DNA from: an uncultured Clostridia bacterium
Lineage (GTDB): Bacteria > Bacillota_A > Clostridia > TANB77 > CAG-508
DNA length: 64,000 nt
Assembly (NCBI GenBank): GCA_947624725.1
Contig: CANQLP010000002.1
Location: forward strand, 1 to 64,000
Direction: 5' to 3'
Shown here: positions 42,876 to 54,984 of the stretch, piece after piece
Position numbering within the stretch: the first letter of the stretch is position 1
Layout: each line of letters opens with the position of its first letter
Notes under the pieces: model-generated
Told to the model about the DNA's origin: nothing
Databases searched by the model: none
Seen by the model: only the letters and a program-made list of their open reading frames with translations
Position numbers and translations under genes: made by a program

Positions 42876-44348
42876 ATGGAATTAAAACAAATTTTACAAG
42901 GGATAGAAGGTATCAAGGCAAAAGGAAACCTTGATATTGATATCAAAGATATAACAAATGATTCCAGAAAAGTAAAAAAAGGCACACTTTTTATAGCAAT
43001 AAAAGGATTTGAAGTAGATGGGCATAAATTTATAAAGGATGTAATAGAAAAGCAAGCTTCAGCTGTTATGGTACAGGATGTAAAAAGTATAAAAGAATTT
43101 ACAGAAGTAGAGAATTTAACAATAATTGTTGTTCCAGATACTAGAAAAGCACTAGCTATTGCAAGTTCTAATTTTTATGGAAATCCTGCAAGCAAGCTGA
43201 AATTAATTGGAATAACTGGAACAAAGGGTAAAACTACAACATCTTTTATGATAAAAGAAATACTAGAAAAACAAGGAAAAAAAGTAGGCTTAATTGGTAC
43301 AATTGCTGTATATATAAATGGTAAGAAAAAATTAGATTCATCAAGAACAACTCCAGAGAGCATAGAACTTCAAGAGCTTTTAGCAGAAATGGTAAAGGAG
43401 AAAACAGAATATGTCATTATGGAGGTTTCTTCTCAAAGTTTAAAATTAGATAGAGTTTATGGTCTAAATTTTGATATTGGAGTATTTACTAATCTTTCAG
43501 AAGACCACATAAGTGCAAAAGAGCATCCAGATATGGAAGATTATTTCAATTCTAAACTAAAATTATTCGATATGTGTAAAATGGGATTTACAAATGTTGA
43601 TGATTTAAAAGGAAACAAAGTATTAAAACTTGCAAAATGTAAGATGCAAACTTATGGAATAGATAATAGTGCAAATTTACTTGCAAAAGACATAACAATT
43701 ACAAATACTTATGCAGATTTTAAAGTAAAACTTGGAGATAAAAATGAAAGAGTAAAGGTAGGAATTCCTGGTAGATTTAGTATATATAATGCACTTGCTG
43801 CAATTAGCGTTGCACTTTATTTAGGAGTAACTCCTGAAAACATTAAACTAGCATTAGAAGATGTAAGAGTTCCACGGAAGATCAGAACTTGTAAGCAATA
43901 AAAAAGATTTGAATATTATGATAGACTATGCACACTCACCAGAAAGCTTACTTAATATATTATCTGCAGTTAAGGCATATACAGTTCGGTAGAGTTATAT
44001 CTGTCTTTGGTTGTGGAGGAGATAGAGATCCTCGGCAAACGCCCAATAATGGGAGAAATATCAGGTAAAATTGCAGATTACACAATTATAACATCTGATA
44101 ATCCAAGGACTGAGAAACCAATTGAAATTATAAAAGAAATAGAAAAAGGTATAAAAAAGACAAATGGAAAATATGAATGTATAGAGGATAGAAAAGAGGC
44201 AATAAAAAAGGCAATCCAAATGGCAACAAAGCAGGATTTAGTGGTGCTTGCCGGAAAAGGACATGAACCATATCAGGAGATTAACCATAAAACTTATCCT
44301 TTTGATGAAAGAGTAATAGTTCGTGAGATTATAGACAAAATGGAATAG
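42876..44348 (+). CDS. murE: UDP-MurNAc-tripeptide synthetase MurE, three CGG sites
   Basis: 489 residues after correction, the family norm. The ATG at 42876 has GGTGGAGG 5 bp upstream. Motifs: TNDSRKVKKGTLF, ATP site GITGTKGKTTT, SRTTPES, then SDNPRTEKP near the end. The DNPR motif marks the meso-diaminopimelate-adding type, matching dapA at the end of the window. CGG at 43875 (cca-c-GGA) gives the conserved VPGRSE, 43987 (gtt-c-GGT) gives TVGRVISVFGCGGDRD and 44033 (cct-c-GGC) gives DPGKRPIMGE. All three glycines are family-conserved positions. An enzyme made without every shift would lack the C-terminal ligase domain. In-phase CGG is found nowhere else in the gene. Confidence 0.95.
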
Positions 44349-44404
44349 CCTATAAGTTATTTAATAGAAAAGATATGTACTCTTAAGGAAGGAATGATAA
44401 TTAA

Positions 44405-45358
44405 ATGAATACGCATTTTAAAATCGTACTAATTAGTTTTATAGTCTCAATAATGACCGCATTGGTTGTACTCCCTATACTTAAAAAATTAAAAGTTGGT
44501 CAAATTGAAAGAAAATTAGGACCTAGAACACACTTAATTAAGCAAGGGACACCAACAATGGGAGGTATTATAATTGCAATTACTTTAATAATTATGACAG
44601 TTATTCTTTATAATAAAAGCTCAAATTTATTACCTCTAGTTTTGGTTGTTATTGGATTTGGTGCAGTCGGATTTGTAGATGATTTTAAAAAATTAATATT
44701 AAAAGATACAGAAGGATTAAAGCCGATGTATAAAATGCTTCGGACTCCTTATTATTTCTGTTATATATGCACTATATATAATAAAATCTGGAATAGGTAC
44801 TCGGATGTATTATTCCAATTATTAAATATGAAATTGTTTTACCAGCTTTGATTTATATACCATTTGCTATATTTGTAATGCTTGGGGGATCAAATGCAGT
44901 AAATTTGACAGACGGAATAGATGGACTTCGGAGCATCTATTTCAATGATAATAATTGCTTGCCTCGTTGTTATAGCTGTTAAATATCAGGTAGTAGAAAT
45001 TGCAATACTTGGTTCATGCCTTGTTGGAGCATGCCTTGGATTTTTGATATTTAATTTACATCCAGCAAAAATCTTTATGGGAGATACAGGATCATTACTT
45101 CTTGGTGGAGCAATAGTTGTTATGGCACTTTACTTAAAAATGCCACTTATACTTATTGTTACAAGTATCATACCAATTTTAGAGACAATATCAGTAATAC
45201 TTCAGGTTTTATATTTTAAAAAAACAGGAAACAGAATCTTCAAAATGACACCACTTCATCATCATTTTGAACTTTCTGGATGGAAAGAAGGAAAAATTGT
45301 TTCAGTATTTAGCGTTATAACACTTGTGTTCTGCGTAATTGCGATTTTTCTAGTTTAA
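44405..45358 (+). CDS. mraY: Phospho-MurNAc-pentapeptide transferase MraY, three CGG sites
   Basis: 316 residues after correction, the usual size. It transfers phospho-MurNAc-pentapeptide to undecaprenyl phosphate, giving lipid I, in the membrane. Motifs: [16 protein letters not shown] near residue 38, GFVDDFKK near 97, NLTDGIDGL and [14 protein letters not shown] at 44741 (ctt-c-GGA, KMLGLLIISV), 44802 (act-c-GGA, GTGCIIPII) and 44929 (ctt-c-GGA) are required; the last completes TDGIDGLGAS right after the catalytic aspartates. The neighbouring CGG at 44912 (gac gga) in the third-base phase causes no break, two codon families away from one that does. Confidence 0.95.
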
Positions 45359-45372
45359 AACGGAGGGAAAAA

Positions 45373-46538
45373 GTGTCTAAACCTAAAAATAGTAAATTAA
45401 TAGAGAAAGAGAAACCTTTTGATTTTATATTAATTGTTACGGTTTTAATTATGCTTTGCCTTGGAATAATTATGGTATTATCTGCAAGTTCACCTTCTTC
45501 TATTGCAGAGGGAGGAGACCGGCTATTCATATGTAAAAACACAGGCAGTAGCAGCCATAGCACGGACTAATTTTTATGTATTTTATTTCAAGGATTGATT
45601 ATAAGATATATAAAAGATTTGATAAAATAGCATATGTTTTAAGTATTATTATTTTGTTATTAGTACTTATTCCAGGACTTGGTAAGTCTTCAGGAGGAGC
45701 TACTCGTTGGATAGAGATAAAAGGCATTCGGACTTTCTATACAGCCTTCTGAAATTGTAAAGGTTGCTCTTGTTATATTTTTTGCATCATATTTGACAGA
45801 TAATAGAGATAAGCTTGGAAATAAATGGGAAGGATTTTTTAGACCAATATTATTTTTCCTTATGCCTATAATTCTTATATTAATTGGTGTACAATCACAT
45901 TTTAGTGCATCAATTTTAATTATTGCTGTTGTTTCAATAATGATGCTTATGGCAGGAACAAAGCTTAGAAATTTTTTGATTTTTGGTACGATTTTTGGAT
46001 CTTTGGGAATTGGGGCAATGTATGCTGTATCTAAAATATTAAAAATTGGTACTTTTAGATTTACAAGATTTGTTTCATTTCTAGACCCATGGGCAGATGC
46101 AACAGGAACAGGATGGCAAGTTATTCAAGGACTTTATGCGATAGGTTCTGGACGGACTTTTTGGGGTAGGCCTTGGAAATAGTACTCAAAAATATTTATA
46201 CATACCTGAACCACAAAACGATTTTATTTTTTCTATTATTGCAGAGGAACTTGGATTTATTGGCTCAGCAGTTGTAATATTGCTTTTTGTAATTTTTGTT
46301 TGGAGAGGTGTAGTTATTGCAATGAAAGCACCAGATATGTTTGGAAGTTTGGTTGCAATAGGGATAACATCTATTATAGGACTTCAAGCTATTATAAATA
46401 TTGGAGTTGTTACAGCTTCTATTCCAAATACTGGTATGCAGCTTCCATTCTTTAGTTATGGTGGTACATCACTACTTATTTTGCTGTCGGCCGTACGGAA
46501 TATTATTGAATATTTCTAGGCAGGGGAAAAAGATTTAA
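45373..46538 (+). CDS. ftsW: Lipid II polymerase/flippase-family protein FtsW, five CGG sites
   Basis: 386 residues after correction, a SEDS-family glycosyltransferase with about ten membrane helices. GTG start 45373 is behind GGAGGGA. CGG at 45520 (gac-c-GGC, GGDGYSYVK), 45563 (gca-c-GGA, AIAGLIFMYF), 45729 (att-c-GGA, KGIGLSIQPSE), 46153 (gga-c-GGA, GSGGLFGVGLGNS) and 46496 (gta-c-GGA, AVGILLNISR). The restored stretches QPSE, GGLFGVGLG and GILLNISR are the hallmark motifs of FtsW/SpoVE. Plain reading gives only short pieces, the longest about 130 residues. It sits between mraY and murG as in other dcw clusters. Confidence 0.94.
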
Positions 46539-46549
46539 GGAGGTTTTAC

Positions 46550-47678
46550 ATGAGAGCTATAATTGCTTGTGCAGGGTCAGGAGGTCACATTTATCCTGCT
46601 CTTGCTATTGCAAATAAAATAAAAAAAGAGAATCCTTCGTCTTGTGAAATCTTATTTATTGGAACAGAGAGAGGGCTTGAAAAAGATCTTATTCCAAGAG
46701 AAGGATTTAATCTTAAAACGATTGATGCTTATGGTTTAAGTAAAAAAATAAGTATTGATAATTTAAAGAAAATGATAAAAACTTTTAAGGGCTTTTTCGA
46801 AGCAAAGAAAATAATAAAAGATTTTAAACCTGATGTTGTAATTGGAACTCGGAGGATATATTTGTGGAGCCGTTATTTTTGAAGCACATAGGTTAAAAAT
46901 CCCAACAGTTTTACATGAAAGTAATAGCTTCCCAGGAAAAGCTGTAAAAATGCTTGCTAAAAGCACAGATGTCATTATGGTAGGATTTGAAGATGCAATT
47001 AAAAGAATACCAAATGCTAAAAAGGTAATACTTACAGGAACTCCAACTAGAAGATTAGAAAAAGATTTAAGCCTTTCTGAGAAGATTGCTTTAAAAGAAA
47101 AATATAAATTGAATCCTGCAAAACCAACAGTACTTGTATTTGGTGGAAGTCAAGGAGCTAGAGTTTTAAATGAAACGATTGTAGAACTTAGCAAGTTAAA
47201 ATTAAATAAAAACTATGAAGTTTTACTTGTTGCAGGACAAAAGCAGTATGAAGAAGTCAAAAAAAGTTTAAGTGAGAATAAACAAGATATAGAAAATTTA
47301 GATGGCATAAGAGTTGTACCTTACATATATGAGCTTGCAGAAGTTATAAGCTCATCAGAAATTGTTGTTTCAAGGTCTGGAGCAATTACAATAACAGAGA
47401 TTGCAAATATAGGTAAACCATCTATTCTTGTTCCACTTCCTAATGTTTCTCATAATCATCAACAGTATAATGCAGAAGTATTAGAAAATGCAAAAGCTGC
47501 TAAAATTATAAAAAATGATGAATTAAACGCAACTCTTTTAAATAAAGAGATTATGGATATATTAAGTATGGGAAAATTAGAAGAGATGGGAAGTAACGCC
47601 AAAAAGATTGCTTTAAATAATGTAGAAGATAAAATATATGAAGAAATAAATAATTTAGTTAAAGAAAAGAATGGTTAA
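46550..47678 (+). CDS. murG: MurG GlcNAc transferase, one CGG site
   Basis: 375 residues after correction. It adds GlcNAc to lipid I, giving lipid II, at the inner membrane face. The N-terminal CAGSGGHIYPALA loop, HESNSFPGK, GGSQGARVLN and the UDP-sugar site HNHQQYNAEVL are visible. CGG at 46850 (act-c-GGA) gives IGTGGYICGAV, the second glycine-rich loop of the family. Plain reading ends at 46882 after 110 residues. The start is ATG 46550 with AAGGAGG upstream, directly after ftsW. Confidence 0.95.
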
Positions 47679-47681
47679 AAT

Positions 47682-50310
47682 ATGAAAATATTTAATGAGA
47701 AAAACAAAAAAGTTATATTATATTTGTTATCATTTTTAATTCCTTTTATTATATTATTTGGAATTTTGATATATTTAAAAATATATCCTTTTGGAGATAA
47801 TGTTTATATCCCAATAGATGGACATGAACAATATGAATTTTTCTTAGAGTATTTTAGGGATGTATTATTAGGTAAAAATAGTATATTTTATTCACTATCA
47901 AAATCAATTGGTGGGGAAATGTTCGGAACATTTGCCTATTATATGGCAAGTCCATTTAATATAATTTTATTACTTTTCAAAAAATCAGATATAAATATTG
48001 CATATCTTGCAATATTACTTATAAAAACAGCATTTGCAGGAGTATCAGCTTTTTATTTATTAAGCAGGAATGGCAAGTATAAGTTTTCAAATTTAATATT
48101 CTCTACAAGTTATGCACTTTCTGCATATCTTATCACATATGGCATTAACATTATGTGGATTGATGGAGTAATACTTTTACCGATTATTATTGCAGGCCTT
48201 GATGATTTAATAAATAAAGATAAGGCTATTCTTTATACAATATCACTTGCTTTAGCACTTATGACAAATTATTATATAGGCTTTATGATTTGCGTATTTC
48301 TTGTGATTTATTTTGTATATAAAATGATATTACAAAGAAAAGAATGCAAAGGAAGAATTTTAAAAATCTTTACAAAATTTGCAATTTATTCAATTTTTGC
48401 AGCGCTAATCGCATGTATAATTTTAGTGCCAGCTTACATAGGCTTAAAAGATGGAAGAGCAGAGTTTGATTCATCTTATAAATTAGATTTCAAAACAGAA
48501 TTTGATATAGAAGATGTGCTTTCAAAGTTTTTTACTTGTGGATTTGATATATATGAAGTAACGAATCTTGGAATGCCACCATTATATTGTGGAATAATAA
48601 TTAATATATTAGTAGTAATGTTTTTCTTTAATAAAAAAATAAAAATAAAAGAAAAGATAATGACTATATTATTATTTGCCATATTTATTGTAAGTTTTTA
48701 TTATGAAAAAATAAATATACTTTGGACTTTAGGAAATTATCCTGCATATTTTGAATATAGATATGCATTTGCTTTTACACTAATGTATATATTAATTGCA
48801 AAAAAGAGTTTTGATAATATTAAGGAGCGGTTTAAGTGCCCCAAGAACTATAATTCCAATTGCTATTGTTTTGATTATTATATTACTTATATCTCATTTC
48901 AAATTAGGTATTATAAATAAAGCAGGAATGATAATTGATGTTATATCTGTTATAACCTTTGGAATAATTGTATTAATTTGTGGAATCAGATATAAGAAAA
49001 ATGAAGGCAATTTACAAAAAAACATACTTATTATAGCTATATTTATCATAAATACGGTGGCACTTATAATTAATACTGCACATTGCATGGAAGCAATACA
49101 AAATAGAGATGGATTTAAAACTTCAGATTTAATTAATGAAGCTGGGGAAAAAATTATTGATTATAATGAAGAAGAATTTGATAAGCTCAAGGAAATGGAT
49201 AATAGTCTTTATAGAGTAGATAGTAAATATAAAGTAAGTAATAATGAAGGACTTGCATATAATTTTCACGGAATAGGATTTGCTGCTTCAACATTTTCTA
49301 GAAGCACATATACATTTTTAAAAGCTTTTGGGTATACAGGAGAGCATGTAACTGTAGCTCTTGATTTAGGAAATACTAAAGCTGCAGATATGTTCTTTGG
49401 TATTAAGTATATGACAAATTCAGAAGAAGGAGTTAATCCTAGCGAATATGAAAGACAAGAAATAGATGATAAATATACAGTTTATAAAAATCCATATGCA
49501 TTAAATTTAGGATTTGCAGTATCTAAAAATATTTTAAATAATACCCCAATAGTAGACAATCCATTTGAATATCAAAACGAGATAATAAAAAGTGCATCTG
49601 GACTAGATAAAGATATTTTTACAAGTCATCAAGGGGAAATTAAGGAAAGCATATCTAATATTTCTAAATATCAAGAATATTACTTAAGAGACACTAATAA
49701 AGAAGAAGGAATTTTAACATATGAATTCGAAATAGAAAAGGCACAAAATGCTTATTTATATTTCTTGGGATATAGGTTGCAAGATTTAAAAATATATATA
49801 AATGGAGAAGAAGTTCCATACAGAAGATATGGTGGATATAATAGAATGATACCACTTGGAAAAAGAGAAGTAGGAGAAAAAATAAAGATAGATTTAAAAT
49901 TTTCAGGGGATAATTCAAGACTTATAGTATCTTCTAAATATTTATACTATGAAGATGATGCTATTTTAAAGGAACATTATGATATTTTAAGCCAAAACCA
50001 AGTAGATTTACAAGAAGTTAAAGGTAATAAATTAAAAGGTAATATTCAAACAAAACAAGATAATGAGTTAATACTATTTACTATACCTTATGATAATGGA
50101 TGTAGTGTATATGTTGATGGCAAAAAAGTAGATATGGTAAAATTGCAAAATGAATTAATTGGAATTAATATTGCAGAAAAAGGAGAACACAAGATAGAAT
50201 TTACATTTATTCCAGATGGTTTTATTCTGGGACTCGCAATTAGTATTTTTGGAACAATATTATTTATCATATGTGAAGGAAAAACTATCTTGACTTATTT
50301 TAAAAGATAA
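47682..50310 (+). CDS. YfhO-family membrane protein, one CGG site
   Basis: 875 residues after correction. It has about a dozen membrane helices in the N-terminal two thirds and a C-terminal extracellular beta-rich part ended by another membrane helix (GFILGLAISIFGTILFIICE). The start resembles YfhO family proteins (IPIDGHEQYEFFLEYFRD; TYGINIMWIDGVILLPII), which act as membrane glycosyltransferases for wall polymers in Bacillus. CGG at 48828 (gag-c-GGT) gives NIKEGLSAPRTIIPI and joins the halves. The preceding codon, GAG, is an unusual context, since most sites follow a codon ending in T or C. It begins 4 bp after murG, so it is co-transcribed. Confidence 0.82.
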
Positions 50311-50359
50311 TATAAAATAGCACATTATAGAAAGACAAATAGAAATGGAGGTAAGACAT

Positions 50360-52382
50360 TTGACTGATAAGTTAATAATTGTGGAATCACCTGCTAAAGC
50401 GAATACAATTAAAAAATTTTTGGGAGGGAACACAAAAGTTGTTGCATCAATGGGACATATAAGAGATCTTCCAAAATCAAAACTTGGTGTAAATATTGAA
50501 AATGATTTCGAACCAGAATATATAAATATTAGGGGAAAGGGAGATTTAATAAAATCATTAAAAAAAGATGCACAAAATGCAAAAAAAGTGTATCTTGCAA
50601 CTGACCCTGATCGTGAAGGAGAAGCTATTGCTTGGCATTTAGCTCATATATTAGAAATTGATGAAAATAGGGCAAATAGAGTTACATTTAATGAAATTAC
50701 TAAAAATGCTGTGCAAGAGGCAATGAAGAGTCCAAGAACACTTGACAAAAATCTAATAGATGCTCAGCAAGCAAGAAGAGTTTTAGATAGAATAGTTGGA
50801 TACCAAATAAGCCCTCTTCTTTGGAAGAAAGTAAGACGTGGGCTTTCTGCAGGAAGAGTTCAATCTGTTGCCGTAAAGCTTATTGTAGATAGGGAAGAAG
50901 AAATAGAAAAATTTATTCCAGAGGAATACTGGAATATCTATGTAAAACTTTCTAAATTAGGTTCTAAAAATATATTTGAAGCAAAATATATACGGAAAAA
51001 ATGGAAAGAAACAAGAATTAAAAAATGAACAAGAAGTAAAAGCAATCTTAAAAGATATAGAAAATGAAAAATTTATTGTAAAAAATATTAAAAAAAGTCA
51101 GAAAAAGAGAACTCCAGCTCCACCATTTACAACAAGTACAATGCAACAAGAGGCATCAAGGAAGCTAGGATTTACTCTAAAAAAGACAATGTCTGTTGCT
51201 CAAGGCTTGTATGAAGGACTAAAAATAGAAGGAAGAGGACATATAGGATTAATTACTTATATGAGAACTGACTCTACTAGAATTTCAGAAGTGGCAAGAA
51301 ATGCTGCAAAAAAACAAATAGAGAAGGAATATGGAAAAGAGTACTACGAAAATAGATATTATAGGAAAAATCAAGATGCACAAGATGCACACGAGGCAAT
51401 AAGACCAACATATGTAGAGCTTACACCAGATAGTATAAAGAATGATTTAACATCAGACCAATATAAACTATATAAATTAATATATAATAGATTTCTTGCA
51501 AGCCAAATGGCAAGTGCTATATTTGATAGTGTAGCAGTTGATATTGATTGTGGAAATTATAATTTTAAGGCAAATGGGCAGACTTTAAAATTTAAAGGCT
51601 TCATGCTTCTTTATGTTGAAGGAAATATAGAAGAAGATGAAAAAATACCAGAATTAGAAATAAATGAAGAATTAAAAAAGGAAAAGATAGAACCAAAACA
51701 AAGCTTTACAGAACCACCTCCAAGATATACTGAAGCAAGTTTAGTTAAGACATTAGAGGAAAAGGGAATAGGAAGACCTAGTACTTATTCTCCAACAATT
51801 ACTACTATCTTAGAAAGAAGATATATAGAAAAAGAACAAAAGCAATTAGTTCCAACAGAGCTTGGAAAACTTGTAAATAATCTTTTAATTAATTTCTTTA
51901 CAGATATAGTTAATGTAGATTTTACAGCAAAAATAGAAGAGGAATTTGATAATATCGCAGAAGGAAAAGAAGAATGGAAAAAAATCTTAAGAGATTTTTA
52001 TAAACCATTTGCAGAAGAATTAGAAAAAGCCCAAAATGAACTAGAAAAAGTAAAGATAGAAGAAGAAGTTACTGATATTCCATGTGAAAAATGCGGAAGA
52101 ATGATGGTTGTAAAATATGGTAGATTTGGTAAATTTTTAGCATGTCCTCGGTTATCCAGAATGCAAAAATACAAAACCTATTGTAGAAACTATAAAAGAA
52201 GTATGTCCAAAGTGTGGAGGACAGATTCAAGTAAAGAAGAGTAAAAAAGGCAGAAAATTTTACGTATGTGAAAATAATAGTAGCCGGAAAATGTGACTAT
52301 ATTTCATGGACAAAACCACGGAAAAAGTCCTACAAAGAAAAGTACAAAAAGAACGGCTAAAAAGGCAAAAACAAAAAAATGA
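50360..52382 (+). CDS. topA: DNA topoisomerase I, four CGG sites
   Basis: 672 residues after correction. The TTG at 50360 is preferred because ATGGAGG, which contains the in-frame ATG at 50345, serves as ribosome site 8 bp upstream. It has a Toprim domain ([27 protein letters not shown]), the catalytic tyrosine in [10 protein letters not shown] and C-terminal zinc ribbons. CGG at 50993 (ata-c-GGA, KYIGKNGKK), 52149 (cct-c-GGT, LACPGYPECKN), 52285 (agc-c-[14 protein letters not shown]) and 52319 (cca-c-GGA, KPGKSPTKK). The second and third restore zinc-ribbon motifs. The fourth only selects between two short lysine-rich tails (stop near 52365 or 52382) and is less certain. It relaxes negative supercoils. 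Confidence 0.94.
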
Positions 52383-52434
52383 TACATTTTTATTACAGAA
52401 AAGTTACAGTTATATTACAATTAATAAAAACATA

Positions 52435-52462
52435 TTGACTTTTGACGAAAAAATTATAAAAT
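52435..52462 (+). promoter_or_regulatory. Probable promoter of the type IV pilus operon
   Basis: TTGACT (52435-52440), a 16-bp spacer and TAAAAT (52457-52462), 125 bp upstream of pilM. A candidate only, since the region is very AT-rich. Confidence 0.4.
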
Positions 52463-52587
52463 ATAAACATGAATGAATTATTATCAATAATAGCACATAA
52501 AATTTGTAAAAAAAACAAATTTTTCAAGTATTAAATGACTTTATTTGTAGAAGATAATAAAAAAAAGAAAAAACAAAGGAGAAGAAA

Positions 52588-54213
52588 ATGGCAAGCTGTT
52601 TAGGATTGTGTATAGAAGAAAATATCATAAAATATGCAAAAGTTTCAAAAGATAAAGATGTCATAAAAATCGATTCATTTGGCATTAAGTTTTATGACAG
52701 ACTAAATGAGGCCATTGACCAAGTTATAGAAGAAACTTATAGCTTTAAAACACCTATAAGTATAAATACTTCTAATGAAACTTATAATTATTTTTATATC
52801 TTTAACTTATTAAATCCAAAAGATATGCATAGTTATATCAATACAGAATTCGAATCTATATGTTTTGAAAAAGATTTAAATGTTGATACATTTGAAAACA
52901 GGTATATACTTGTTGATGATTTAGAAGATAAAGAAAAAATCAAAGCAATTCATGTATCTGTAAATAAGGGAGATCTTTATAAAAAGACAGAATTATTTAA
53001 TAAGTATAAGTTGACTAATGTATCACCAGTTTCTCTTAACATATCTAACTTGTTAGAAATAACTAAGAATCAAAATGTAGAAAACATGGCAATTGTTAAT
53101 ATTGAAGATATAACTACAGTTACATCAATTATTGGACAAAAAATATATGATGTAAGTGTCATTGATGCTGGAATTAATGAGATTTTGAGTAAAATAAGTG
53201 CAAAAGAAAATTCATACTCAAAAGCCTATGAAATATGCAAAAATTCAACAATATATACAAGCGAAGGAAAAGATCTTCAATACGAAGAAAATGCATATTT
53301 AGACGACATAATGCCAACACTTTACAATATCGTAGGTAGAGTAAAGAAATTATTGAATGATAGTTTAAACAAAATAGAAAAAATTTATATAACTGGTATG
53401 GCATCAGTAATAAACAATATAGATATTTACTTCCAAGAATATTTGGAAGATGTAAAATGCGAGATTTTAAGACCATACTTTATAAAATCAATAGGAACTG
53501 AAATAAATATAAAAGATTATATCGAAGTAAACTCTGCAATAGCACTTGCACTTCAAGGACTAGGAGAAGGATTAAAAGGAATAAACTTCAAGAAAGAAAA
53601 CTTTGCAGATAAATTACCAAGCTGGCTTAATGTTGAAATCGGAGGAAGCAACAGTATTGGAAAAGATGGAAAGAAGAAGGGATTTAGTTTAGACCTTTCA
53701 GGCGAACTTACTCAGGGAGAAAAAGCATTAATAAGAAGTGCTGTTGGTGTATTATTACTGATTATTATCTATGTAGTTTTATCAACTCTGCTATATGGAG
53801 AGATGCAAAAGAAAATAGATGAAGTTGCAACTGAAGCTGTAAAAGTTGTTAAGCAAGAGGAAGCAATGAAATCAGATAAAACTAGTGTAGATACAAAAAA
53901 ATCAGAATATACAAAACTTATAAACAATATAGAAGAAAAGACAAATAGTAATAGCGAAGCAAAGAAATTAAAATATTCTATACCTACACTATTAAATAAA
54001 ATTATGAATTCAATACCTGTAAATGTACAACTTACATCAATTTCAAATTCAGGTACAAAAATTACAATTACAGCACAATCTGATAGATATGATCCACTTG
54101 GAATGTTTATTGCAAAATTAGGAAATGACGGTATACTTAATAACGTAGTATCAGATACATCTAGGAAAGATGCAGATGTAGTAGTAGTTACAATAGAAGG
54201 AGAATTGCCATGA
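52588..54213 (+). CDS. PilM-PilN fusion, type IV pilus assembly platform
   Basis: 541 residues. The N-terminal ~335 residues form an actin-like PilM domain (CLGLCIEENIIKYAKVSKD, ISINTSNETYNYF, IYITGMASVINNID). After a linker there is one membrane helix (AVGVLLLIIIYVVLSTLLYG, about residues 387-406), then a coiled coil and a PilN-like ferredoxin-fold end. PilM and PilN are usually separate and bind each other; here they are one chain. Its stop overlaps the PilO start by 4 nt (ATGA). No in-phase CGG. Confidence 0.82.
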   Translation: MASCLGLCIEENIIKYAKVSKDKDVIKIDSFGIKFYDRLNEAIDQVIEETYSFKTPISINTSNETYNYFYIFNLLNPKDMHSYINTEFESICFEKDLNVDTFENRYILVDDLEDKEKIKAIHVSVNKGDLYKKTELFNKYKLTNVSPVSLNISNLLEITKNQNVENMAIVNIEDITTVTSIIGQKIYDVSVIDAGINEILSKISAKENSYSKAYEICKNSTIYTSEGKDLQYEENAYLDDIMPTLYNIVGRVKKLLNDSLNKIEKIYITGMASVINNIDIYFQEYLEDVKCEILRPYFIKSIGTEINIKDYIEVNSAIALALQGLGEGLKGINFKKENFADKLPSWLNVEIGGSNSIGKDGKKKGFSLDLSGELTQGEKALIRSAVGVLLLIIIYVVLSTLLYGEMQKKIDEVATEAVKVVKQEEAMKSDKTSVDTKKSEYTKLINNIEEKTNSNSEAKKLKYSIPTLLNKIMNSIPVNVQLTSISNSGTKITITAQSDRYDPLGMFIAKLGNDGILNNVVSDTSRKDADVVVVTIEGELP

Positions 54214-54968
54214 GAAAATTATTGATTGGAATTTTAATAGCTATATTACTTGTAATTTTTACTTTGATGTTATATCAAGGAATAAAAATTGGAAATTTTA
54301 GATTTGGGTATTCAATTCAAGAAGTAATAAATAAAAATGATGAATTGGACAAGGGCATTGCAGCATTAGGCTCTAAAATTGAAACAGATTATAAACAAAC
54401 AAAATCAGCTTTAGATCAAAGTTTTCAATTATTACAAGATGAAAAACAAAAATATCAAGATAAAATTTCATATGCTTCTTCTGAAGAATTAAGTTTTTTA
54501 TCTGAAACAGAGAAGTATAAATTGGATTATTTATGGACAAATATTGGATTATATGCTAGAAAAAATAATGTAACTTTGAAATTAGATTTATCACATGGAA
54601 GTTCAGGAATACCTAATCAATATAATATATCTTTTACAACAACAGGTGATTATTTATCAATATCAGAGTTTGTATATGCAATAGAAAAAGATCCAGAATT
54701 AGGATTTAGAATAGAAGAATTTGCATTAGTTCCATATTCAGAAGAACAATTGCAAGCAACATTTATAATAAAGAATATAACAATAGATGAGTCTTCTATT
54801 AATCAAGCTGCAGCTACACTTGCAACTCCAAATGATACAGAAAATACAAATACAGAAAATACAGGAAGCGCAGCACAAAATATAGCAAATGCAGTCCAAA
54901 ATAACAATTCTAATAACACAGTTGATAATAACAGCAATAATAATGGAACAACAGTTATTAATCCTTAG
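54210..54968 (+). CDS. PilO-like pilus assembly protein
   Basis: 252 residues. One N-terminal membrane helix (IGILIAILLVIFTLMLYQ), a coiled coil, then a small alpha/beta domain (YNISFTTTGDYLSISEFV) as in PilO. The C-terminal ~55 residues are Asn/Thr-rich low complexity. It overlaps the PilMN stop. PilO pairs with PilN in the alignment complex. No CGG codon. Confidence 0.72.
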   Translation: MRKLLIGILIAILLVIFTLMLYQGIKIGNFRFGYSIQEVINKNDELDKGIAALGSKIETDYKQTKSALDQSFQLLQDEKQKYQDKISYASSEELSFLSETEKYKLDYLWTNIGLYARKNNVTLKLDLSHGSSGIPNQYNISFTTTGDYLSISEFVYAIEKDPELGFRIEEFALVPYSEEQLQATFIIKNITIDESSINQAAATLATPNDTENTNTENTGSAAQNIANAVQNNNSNNTVDNNSNNNGTTVINP

Positions 54969-54984
54969 GAAAGGGGCAAGATAA

